From positions 1 through 34,024 of the forward strand of contig JAEDIL010000008.1 of the NCBI GenBank assembly GCA_016292455.1: a stretch of 34,024 nt of DNA. The letters are read 5' to 3'. This document shows, piece by piece, positions 22,373 to 29,498 of this stretch. Position numbers and translations under genes: made by a program. Position 1 is the first letter of the stretch. Each line of letters opens with the position of its first letter. The stretch comes from Clostridiaceae bacterium (GTDB lineage Bacteria > Bacillota > Clostridia > Oscillospirales > Acutalibacteraceae). The notes beneath the pieces were generated by a model. That model searched no databases. It had not been told where the DNA came from and worked only from the letters and a program-made list of their open reading frames with translations.

Positions 22373-23758
22373 ATGTATAAGAGTAAAAGGTATGTGGCAG
22401 AAAAGCTGGTGCTTTATCTGTTCAAATTTCTGATTACCGCCGCGTATACCGGGGCAATGTATTTTTGCTGGACGCGGTATTTCAACCCGTATATACCGAC
22501 GCCGTTCTTTAAACTCGGTAACTATTTCCTCGCGTTTCTGATTGCGTTCATTTATGTAACCTTTGTCAGGGTTTACGGCGGATTTCAGATTGGAACAAAC
22601 ACACGCTCCGACCTGATTTTCTCCCAGATTATTTCTGTTGCGTTTTTGCAGGCGACCTCGTATGTGATTTTTTCGCTTCTGAGCTACCGCCTTGTTTCCC
22701 TCTGGCCGTTTCTGATAATGTTTTTTGTGTTTTCGGTTTTTTCGGTTCTTTGGGTTTTCCTTGCAGACTGCGTTTACTATAAAATTCACGCAACTAAGCG
22801 GACGGTGGTTGTTTTCAACAATGTTGATTCCTATGTATCTCTGAAAGGCATCCGCAAGCTTGAACGCCGCTTTAAGGTTATCCGTACCTTAAACTCAGAA
22901 AAAACCACTCTTGAAGACCTCTTTTCAATTATGGAGGAGGCTGACGCCGTTTTCCTTTGCGGTGTTCCGTCGGATTACCGCAACGAAGCGGTCAAGTATT
23001 GCATTGCCAACGGAAAGGTGGCATATATCAAGCCGAAAATTTCCGATACCATTATCCGCGGCGGAAAGACTATTCAGCTTATGAACATTCCGATTTACCG
23101 CTGCAAGCGCAGCGAAGGCAACCTGGTTTATCTTTTTGTCAAACGCCTTGCAGACATTGTTCTTTCAATTGTCGGAATTATTGTTCTTTCTCCGCTGTTT
23201 CTGATTGTTGCCCTTGCCATTCGTCTTGATGACGGCGGCCCCGTTTTCTATAAACAGAAGCGGCTGACAGTCGGCGGAAAGGAATTTGAAATAATCAAGT
23301 TCCGCAGTATGCGTGTTGACGCCGAAAAGGACGGGGTTGCCCGTCTTGCCGGCGAAGATGACGACAGAATAACAAGGGTCGGAAAAGTAATCCGTATGCT
23401 GCGTCTTGACGAGCTTCCGCAGATTTTCAACATTCTTTCCGGCTCAATGTCAATTGTCGGTCCGCGTCCTGAACGTCCGGAAATTGCAAAGGAATATGAA
23501 GAGCATATTCCGGAGTTTTCTCTCAGACTTCAGGTCAAGGCGGGACTTACCGGCTACGCGCAGGTTTACGGAAAATATAACACGCCGCCATACGATAAGC
23601 TGCAAATGGATCTTATGTACATTGCAAATCAGTCGCTTATTGAAGACCTGCGGCTTATTCTCATGACGCTCAAAATCATGTTTGTTCCTTCGAGCACTGA
23701 GGGAATCAGCAAGGAAGGAAGAACCGCTGAACGCGACAGCGGCTTTGAAAAAAAATAA
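22373..23758 (+). CDS. Polyprenyl-phosphate sugar-1-phosphate transferase (WcaJ/CpsE type)
   Basis: The 461-residue protein has four or five N-terminal membrane helices (about residues 12-130), a central CoA-binding-like Rossmann domain, another hydrophobic segment near 255-280, and a C-terminal bacterial sugar transferase domain. Motifs are DDGGPVFYKQKR, FEIIKFRSM, RLDELPQIFNIL and SIVGPRPERPE. It starts surface polysaccharide synthesis by moving a sugar-1-phosphate from a nucleotide sugar to undecaprenyl phosphate in the inner leaflet. TGAGGA at 22361-22366 precedes ATG. The stop overlaps the next start (TAATG). No glycosyltransferases or flippase follow, so it is an orphan initiator here. 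Confidence 0.9.
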   Translation: MYKSKRYVAEKLVLYLFKFLITAAYTGAMYFCWTRYFNPYIPTPFFKLGNYFLAFLIAFIYVTFVRVYGGFQIGTNTRSDLIFSQIISVAFLQATSYVIFSLLSYRLVSLWPFLIMFFVFSVFSVLWVFLADCVYYKIHATKRTVVVFNNVDSYVSLKGIRKLERRFKVIRTLNSEKTTLEDLFSIMEEADAVFLCGVPSDYRNEAVKYCIANGKVAYIKPKISDTIIRGGKTIQLMNIPIYRCKRSEGNLVYLFVKRLADIVLSIVGIIVLSPLFLIVALAIRLDDGGPVFYKQKRLTVGGKEFEIIKFRSMRVDAEKDGVARLAGEDDDRITRVGKVIRMLRLDELPQIFNILSGSMSIVGPRPERPEIAKEYEEHIPEFSLRLQVKAGLTGYAQVYGKYNTPPYDKLQMDLMYIANQSLIEDLRLILMTLKIMFVPSSTEGISKEGRTAERDSGFEKK

Positions 23759-24552
23759 TGGAACAAAAAAAGGTTGCGGTAGTCACCGGCGCAAGCAGCG
23801 GAATCGGACTTGCCTGCGCCGAAAGACTTTCCCGCGAAAACTATAAGGTATATTCTCTCAGCCGCAGCGGAAAATCGTCGGGAACAATTGCCGGAATATG
23901 CTGCGACGTTACCGATGAAGCGCAGATTGAGGAAAGCTTTAAAGCAATCTTTGAAAAAGAGGGGAGAATAGACCTTCTTGTCAACAATGCCGGCTTCGGA
24001 ATTTCCGGCGCGGCAGAGTTCACCGAGCTTGCTCAGGCAAAAAAGCAGTTTGACGTCAACTTTTTCGGCTGTTTCGCCTGCTGCAAAGCCGTTTGCAAAT
24101 ACATGAGAAAATCGGGCGGAGGAAGAATAATCAATATAAGCTCAATGGCAGCCGAGCTTTCAATTCCTTTTCAGGCTTTTTATTCGGCGTCGAAAAGCGC
24201 GGTCAATTCGCTGACTCTTGCGCTCGCCAATGAGCTTCGCCCGTTCAATATCAGCGTTTGCGCTTTCATGCCCGGTGACGTAAAAACCGCTTTCACCGCG
24301 CAAAGGGAAAAGCAGGAGTGTGGCGCAGAGGTCTATGGTGAAACCATAAAAAAGAGTATTGAACGAATGGAAAAGGACGAACAGAACGGAATGAGTCCCG
24401 AAAAAATTGCAGACGCGGTTTTTGCCCTTTCAAGAAAGAAGCACCCAAAGCCGCTTTCAACAACGGGAGCCAGCTATAAATGCTTTGCCGTTCTCTCAAA
24501 GGTTCTTCCGATGTCGGCGGTCAATCGGATTGTCGGCTTGATTTACAGTTGA
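23758..24552 (+). CDS. Short-chain dehydrogenase/reductase
   Basis: The 264-residue classical SDR has the cofactor motif TGASSGIG at 10-17, NNAGFG near 77-82, the catalytic Ser in INISSMA and YSASK (Tyr/Lys) near 142-146. NADP(H) versus NAD(H) preference is not certain, though SRSG after beta-2 favours NADP. The start ATG overlaps the stop of the sugar transferase gene by one base, so translation is coupled. The substrate is unknown; a role in lipid or sugar metabolism tied to its neighbour is possible. Confidence 0.88.
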   Translation: MEQKKVAVVTGASSGIGLACAERLSRENYKVYSLSRSGKSSGTIAGICCDVTDEAQIEESFKAIFEKEGRIDLLVNNAGFGISGAAEFTELAQAKKQFDVNFFGCFACCKAVCKYMRKSGGGRIINISSMAAELSIPFQAFYSASKSAVNSLTLALANELRPFNISVCAFMPGDVKTAFTAQREKQECGAEVYGETIKKSIERMEKDEQNGMSPEKIADAVFALSRKKHPKPLSTTGASYKCFAVLSKVLPMSAVNRIVGLIYS

Positions 24553-24573
24553 TTTACCGGACAGGTGATATTT

Positions 24574-25605
24574 ATGAATACACAACCGTATGGCTATGAC
24601 GGAAACCAGAATAATCAGGACTTTCCTCCCTACGGCGCATACGACCCGTGGCAGTTTGACGCACGCAGACGCGAAAAGCAGGCTCTGCGTTTTCAGGGCC
24701 TGCTCGGCGGCGGAGCGCTGCTTTGCTCAATCGGCGTTCAGTATGTTGTCGTATTTCTGCTGATGGCTCTGGGCGTTTATGAAAAGTACGCCGCAAATCC
24801 TCTTTTTCAATCGGGAGCGGATATTATCATCGTACTTTTGTCAATTCTTCTGCCGTTTGCACTTTTCGGCAAAGGGCTTCAGAAGCGCACCGGAATTGAA
24901 GAATCCCTGCCGCTTTCGGCGCCGTTCAGAAAGGATCTCTTTTTTCTTGCGATTCCTGCCGGTCTTGCTCTTTGCATGATTGCAAATATAGCAACGAGCT
25001 ATCTTACAGCAATTATTTCCGCTTTCGGTGTTGAGCTTTCTTCACCGGATATTGCAATGCCTGAGGGTGCTATCGGTATTCTCACATCGTTCTGCCGTGT
25101 TGCGATTGTTGCGGCCGTTGTTGAAGAGCTTGCTTTCCGCGGTTTTATTATGCAGAATCTGCGTCCGTTCGGCGACGGCTTTGCGATTGTTATGTCTGCG
25201 TTTGTTTTCGCTTTTATGCACGGCAACCTCATTCAGGCTCCTTTTGCCCTGATTGCCGGCTGCGCTCTCGGCTATTTTGCCGTTAAAACGGGCTCGCTGT
25301 GGACTTCAATAATTATCCACGCGCTCAATAATTCCTGTTCGCTTCTGATTTCATATCTCGGAGAAGATATGGAGGTGGAAGCGCTTGCAAGAGTTTCGGG
25401 AGTAATCCTTTACGGTCTGATTCTCCTCGGCTTGCCCTGCCTTGTAATTTTTATCAGGAAAGTGAAAAGCGGTGCTCCGGCGGCGAGCAGAAGAACTCTC
25501 CTTTCCGGCGCAGAGAAGGCCTTTGCCTATCTCAGCTCACCCACAATGATAATCGCAATCATAATAATGCTTTACGCAACGTCAAAATTCATCAGTCTGG
25601 GGTAA
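24574..25605 (+). CDS. CPBP-family intramembrane protease (CAAX-like)
   Basis: ATG 24574 is preferred to the in-frame GTG at 24565, because AGGTG at 24563-24567 fits ATG 24574 and includes that GTG. The 343-residue product has a short Gln/Tyr-rich cytoplasmic start, then about eight membrane helices. The CPBP/Abi motifs are visible: EELAFRG (glutamates of motif 1), FAFMHGN (motif 2) and HALNNS (motif 3). Such proteases process prenylated or other peptides, for example in bacteriocin immunity or modification; many are of unknown role. It lies 21 bases after the SDR and six bases before tadA. Confidence 0.87.
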   Translation: MNTQPYGYDGNQNNQDFPPYGAYDPWQFDARRREKQALRFQGLLGGGALLCSIGVQYVVVFLLMALGVYEKYAANPLFQSGADIIIVLLSILLPFALFGKGLQKRTGIEESLPLSAPFRKDLFFLAIPAGLALCMIANIATSYLTAIISAFGVELSSPDIAMPEGAIGILTSFCRVAIVAAVVEELAFRGFIMQNLRPFGDGFAIVMSAFVFAFMHGNLIQAPFALIAGCALGYFAVKTGSLWTSIIIHALNNSCSLLISYLGEDMEVEALARVSGVILYGLILLGLPCLVIFIRKVKSGAPAASRRTLLSGAEKAFAYLSSPTMIIAIIIMLYATSKFISLG

Positions 25606-25611
25606 CAAAAA

Positions 25612-26052
25612 TTGGAAAACAAAAAATTTATGGAGCGTGCCCTTGAACTTGCATATAAGGCTGCTGCCGACGGAGAGATCCCCGTCGGCGCGGTTGTTGT
25701 CAGGAACGGGATAATAATCGGAGAGGGACGCAACCGCCGCGAAAAGGAAAAAACAGCTCTTGCCCACGCGGAAATTGAAGCGCTCCACAACGCTTGTCAG
25801 TCGGTCGGCGATTGGCGGCTTTCCGGCTGCGAGCTGTTTGTGACCCTCGAGCCTTGCGCAATGTGCTGCGGAGCAATAATCAACGCAAGAATTGACCGAC
25901 TTGTTTTCGGAGCGTACGATGAACGCGCCGGAGCAGTGATAAGCCGTGCAGATATTACGGATTCTTTCGGCGCCGGAATTCACGTTGTGGGCGGATATAT
26001 GGAAAACGAGTGTAAGGCTGTTTTAACATCTTTTTTTCAAAAACTGCGTTGA
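25612..26052 (+). CDS. tadA: tRNA-specific adenosine deaminase TadA
   Basis: The 146-residue cytidine-deaminase-fold enzyme has HAEIEAL (zinc His52 and catalytic Glu54) and PCAMCCGA (zinc Cys82 and Cys85). TadA converts A34 to inosine in tRNA-Arg(ACG) and is usually essential. TTG 25612 is taken as start since family members begin with a similar charged stretch before FMExAL; GGGGT at 25598-25602 is a moderate ribosome binding site. The alternative ATG at 25630 would trim conserved residues. It ends the operon, before the terminator at 26095-26131. Confidence 0.93.
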   Translation: MENKKFMERALELAYKAAADGEIPVGAVVVRNGIIIGEGRNRREKEKTALAHAEIEALHNACQSVGDWRLSGCELFVTLEPCAMCCGAIINARIDRLVFGAYDERAGAVISRADITDSFGAGIHVVGGYMENECKAVLTSFFQKLR

Positions 26053-26094
26053 AAAGATATTACAATTCTGTCATTCTTGTTTCAAAAAGACGAA

Positions 26095-26131
26095 AACTGT
26101 CGGTTTTATACAAATCGACAGTTATTTTTTT
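26095..26131 (+). terminator. Intrinsic terminator after tadA
   Basis: AACTGTCG (26095-26102) pairs perfectly with CGACAGTT (26116-26123) across a 13-base loop, followed by seven T at 26125-26131. It separates the tadA operon from the MarR operon. Confidence 0.9.
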
Positions 26132-26163
26132 GGCTATTTTTATCTTTCTTAATTCTTTTTCCC

Positions 26164-26228
26164 TTGACTTTTCCGGAACCCGGTGATATATTACTTAACA
26201 CTGTAAAGCTTTTGTTTAATAGTGTTAA
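26164..26228 (+). promoter_or_regulatory. MarR operon promoter with perfect 8-bp inverted repeat
   Basis: TTGACT at 26164-26169, a 17-base spacer, and TATATT at 26187-26192 form a good promoter with the start near 26199. TTAACACT (26195-26202) and AGTGTTAA (26221-26228) are exact inverted repeats, 18 bases apart, placed over and just after the start of transcription. A repressor bound there would block initiation, so autoregulation by the MarR protein encoded next is likely. Confidence 0.7.
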
Positions 26229-26254
26229 ATATTTGTTCACAGGGAGGGAAAAGC

Positions 26255-26746
26255 TTGAACAGGAACGAACTTCTTGACAGCATCGTTTCAACCATTGCGC
26301 TGATAAATCGCGACGGCACGTTTCAGTCGCTCCAAAAAAAGCTGAAAGGGGAAAACATTCTCCTTGCCCGTCTTTTTGAAACGGGCGGAAAAAGCACTCC
26401 CGGAGTATTGGCGGAGTTCCTTGACATCACTGCTTCAAGAGTTACTGCCATTATTCATGCGCTGGAGAACAAGGAGCTTGTTTGCCGCGTTTCAAGCGGA
26501 ACCGACCGCAGAAAGGTTATCGTTGAAATTACGGAAAAGGGCAAAATGGTGGTTGAAGGTCTGCGGGCGGAAGCGTTGCACCGCTCTCAGATAATTATGG
26601 ACAAAATCGGCGAGAATGATACTCATGAATTTCTGCGCATTATGAATAAGATAATAGAAATTGAAAAAGGCGGCTGCAAAGGAACAGCAGGGGAAAACGA
26701 AACTCCTTCACAGCCGGAAAAAGAAGAGGTGAACATAGTTGAGTAA
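26255..26746 (+). CDS. MarR-family transcriptional regulator
   Basis: TTG 26255 is chosen because AGGGAGGG at 26241-26248 lies just ahead; the upstream GTG at 26222 falls in the operator. The 163-residue protein has the MarR winged helix: GVLAEFLDITASRVTAIIHALENKELV as helix-turn-helix and SGTDRRKVIVEITEKG as the wing. The last 25 residues are a charged, probably disordered tail. It leads an operon with a large membrane protein and an ABC transporter, a common layout in which MarR senses a toxic or membrane-active compound and derepresses export genes. The ligand is unknown. Confidence 0.88.
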   Translation: MNRNELLDSIVSTIALINRDGTFQSLQKKLKGENILLARLFETGGKSTPGVLAEFLDITASRVTAIIHALENKELVCRVSSGTDRRKVIVEITEKGKMVVEGLRAEALHRSQIIMDKIGENDTHEFLRIMNKIIEIEKGGCKGTAGENETPSQPEKEEVNIVE

Positions 26747-29495
26747 AACAGGAAAAAGAATTTTCTGTGTTCTTCTTTCGCTTTGCATGGCGCTTTCGTT
26801 CTGTCTCCCCGGCTTTGCGGCGGTCAGCTATCCGGACGGCGTCACCAACGAAAGCGCAGAAAAGGCGGCAGCCGGAACCGACCGTCTGATTGAAAATGCC
26901 GCTGTTTCTTTCAAGGGAAGGTCGCTTCGCGGTCTTGTTCTTCCGGAGCTTTTCAGTGACGAAACCCTTTCGGCTCTGCTGACCGGGATTTATTCAAAGC
27001 TTGAAGAAAGCAGCCGGAGCCTTTCAATGCTCGGAATTGACATCACTCCTGCCGGAGTTGCAGGCGGGCTTTCAAATTATCCGTCTGTCTATGAAAAGCT
27101 GAGAAACGCTTCGGGCTGGGCGGAGCTTGACCTTGGCTCTGCAAGCTGGGGCGTTAAGGATAAGCTTGAATTTTCGGCGGCAGTTGCCGCAATGCTTTCG
27201 CCGTTCAACAATATTCTGTACACCGTTTTGTGCGGCGGCTCATACAAGGTCGGACTGATTACGTTCAAAGGCTCAAACGGATATGAAACCGGTCTTATTT
27301 CAATGCTTTACGCGCTTGGCTGCTCATGGTATGAGGAACCGGCAACATTTTATGCCGAAGCAAATGAAAACAGAACAATGATGGTCTATAACATTACGTT
27401 GTCGCTCCTTTCGCTTTTGGAAGATGTTCTTGATTCTCCGGCAATAAAGCTTTCCGGAACTCTGCCTAACCTTGCTTATTATATCAAGGACGGCGGACTT
27501 GAATACTCCGTGAATCAGCTTCTGAAACCGTTTACCTTTAACCTCGGCAGCATTGTTTCGCTTTTCAGCGGCTCTCAGATGCTCAGCCTTCTGATGTTCC
27601 TTCAGGACAGTGAAAAGTACACAACGAATTTCAGCGAGAATATCAATACTGTTCTTGCCGATATGACTGAAAGTACAGATCTGAAACTTGCGCCAATTGA
27701 CCTTGACGCGCTCAAAAGTTGCGGAACGCAGAAAGACGGATATGTTGAGGCTGATATAGGCGAAAGCTTCACAACGCTTTTCCGCTGGCTCATAGATACC
27801 GCAAAGCTCAACACCGAAAAGCTTTCTGAAACACTTTCCGGTGAAGAGGAAATGAAAACGCTTGTTCCGACTCTTGAAAACCTGCTTCAAAAGGAAACCG
27901 ATGAGCTTTTCTCAATGCTGGTTTCTCTCCTGACTTCAAAGGAGGGCAAAGAGCTTGACTATGAATGGACTCAGAAGGAATTCACCGCAGCCTCAGTCAG
28001 CTATACGCAGAACCTCGGACAGGAAAAGTTTCAGCGTGTGCTTGACGGAATTGACGGAGTAATCAACGAATTCCTTGTTGAATTCGGCGGCGGAAAGAAC
28101 CTCAAAGCAACACTTCGCAACACGATATATTCAGGCAAAACGCTTGCTGCCCTTGCCAAAGGACTTTTCGGTCAGCTTGAAGATGAAAAACTGAAAGCGG
28201 CTGTTTCAGCTCTCGGCGTTTCCGTCAGCCCGCCGGATGTCGGCCGTGCGCTCAGCAACCGCGGCTTCTATTCGGCAGGCAGTTTCCTTGCCGGCTGCTA
28301 CAAGTGGTCAGACGTCAGCGAAAGCCGCTTTGCCGACTGTTTCAGAAATGGCAGCAGAAAGAGCTTTGAAAAAGCGCTGATTGCCGTTCTTTCACCGCTT
28401 GCACCGGTTTTTGAAGCGTTCCTTGCAAACGGAACACTGACCGTTCTTGATTCTGTGAATATTCCGGGAACAAACGGTTACAATACCGCGGTTATTCCGC
28501 TCCTTGAAGCTCTCGGCTGTCCGGAAAAGAGTATTCTTACTTACAGCGAATATGTCAGCGCAAAGGGAACGGATAAAATCATCGGCGCGGTAATCGCCCC
28601 CGTTCTTGACCTTGTTGACAAGCTTTGCAAAAAGCCTCTTTACACGCTTACGGAAATTCTGCCTAATGCAATATATTTCGTGTCAAACGGTTCTCTTTCA
28701 CAATGCCTTGAAAACCTTATCAGTCCGATAACAGCGTTGCTTGATTCGCTCGGAATTGAGCTTTCCTCGCTCGGTCTTGACCTGAAAAAGCTCGAAGAAA
28801 CCGATATTCTCGGCGAGGCGGCAAAAAAACTTCCGGAATTTGTAAAGGACGCCCTTGTTCTTCCGCAGCCGGATATAAAGTCTCTTGCCGGAATCGGAAC
28901 TCTCACGGAGGTTCAGAGCAAGCGTACCTACGGCGGTTCTCAGGCAACGGTTTATGCTGTAAAGGCAGATCAGACAGCAGTTCTGGTAACGCTTCTGCGT
29001 TATTTTGTCGGCGCGGTTAAATTGCCCGAAAACGGCGACGCGCTGAAAAATCTGATGGCGCCCAAGGAAGGACAAGAGCCTGATATGTTCTCACAGTTTT
29101 CTTCGGGAATCGGTGACCAGATGGCGGGTATGAGCGTTGACGAGACGATTGAATGGCTCTATAAGCTTTTCTTCCGTGAGCGTGCTGTTCAGAAAGAAAC
29201 GAGCGCCTATGTGTATGATAAGCCGATTATCTATCAGGAGGAAAAAACGGTCAACAAAGCTGTTGTTGCCTCTCCGTTTATAATTCTTCTTGTCATTCTT
29301 GCCGCTGTTGCAATAATCAGGCGCGACCGCATAAGTGAGCGCATGGAAGAGCACAGCAGGAAGAGAGCCGAAAAGAAAGCGAAAAAACAAAAAGAACTTG
29401 ACGACGCAATTGAAAAGTTCAGAAAAGCCGCAGCCGAAAAAGCGGCTGCCGGTTCGAAGACCGAGCCGGAAAACGAAACTAACAAGGAGGCGTAA
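26739..29495 (+). CDS. Large exported, membrane-anchored protein with internal duplication
   Basis: TTG 26739 overlaps the MarR stop by 8 bases, with AGAGGTG ahead of it. The 918-residue product has a signal peptide (charged start, hydrophobic core to about residue 28), a long extracellular part, one membrane helix at about 843-861 and a Lys/Glu-rich cytoplasmic tail. The extracellular part is a duplication: GSNGYETGLISMLYALGC at about 178 matches GTNGYNTAVIPLLEALGC at about 577, and LGIDITPAGVAGGLSN matches LGVSVSPPDVGRALSN, a period near 400 residues. I do not recognise the family. Being between MarR and an ABC fusion, with four bases to the latter, it may be an extracytoplasmic partner of that transporter. 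No catalytic motif is visible. Confidence 0.8.
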   Translation: MSKTGKRIFCVLLSLCMALSFCLPGFAAVSYPDGVTNESAEKAAAGTDRLIENAAVSFKGRSLRGLVLPELFSDETLSALLTGIYSKLEESSRSLSMLGIDITPAGVAGGLSNYPSVYEKLRNASGWAELDLGSASWGVKDKLEFSAAVAAMLSPFNNILYTVLCGGSYKVGLITFKGSNGYETGLISMLYALGCSWYEEPATFYAEANENRTMMVYNITLSLLSLLEDVLDSPAIKLSGTLPNLAYYIKDGGLEYSVNQLLKPFTFNLGSIVSLFSGSQMLSLLMFLQDSEKYTTNFSENINTVLADMTESTDLKLAPIDLDALKSCGTQKDGYVEADIGESFTTLFRWLIDTAKLNTEKLSETLSGEEEMKTLVPTLENLLQKETDELFSMLVSLLTSKEGKELDYEWTQKEFTAASVSYTQNLGQEKFQRVLDGIDGVINEFLVEFGGGKNLKATLRNTIYSGKTLAALAKGLFGQLEDEKLKAAVSALGVSVSPPDVGRALSNRGFYSAGSFLAGCYKWSDVSESRFADCFRNGSRKSFEKALIAVLSPLAPVFEAFLANGTLTVLDSVNIPGTNGYNTAVIPLLEALGCPEKSILTYSEYVSAKGTDKIIGAVIAPVLDLVDKLCKKPLYTLTEILPNAIYFVSNGSLSQCLENLISPITALLDSLGIELSSLGLDLKKLEETDILGEAAKKLPEFVKDALVLPQPDIKSLAGIGTLTEVQSKRTYGGSQATVYAVKADQTAVLVTLLRYFVGAVKLPENGDALKNLMAPKEGQEPDMFSQFSSGIGDQMAGMSVDETIEWLYKLFFRERAVQKETSAYVYDKPIIYQEEKTVNKAVVASPFIILLVILAAVAIIRRDRISERMEEHSRKRAEKKAKKQKELDDAIEKFRKAAAEKAAAGSKTEPENETNKEA

Positions 29496-29498
29496 CAA

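Noticed and set aside
26077..26277. Open frame of 66 codons upstream of marR
   Set aside because: It spans the tadA terminator, the MarR promoter and the operator, has no ribosome binding site and a biased Phe/Leu composition caused by T-rich DNA.
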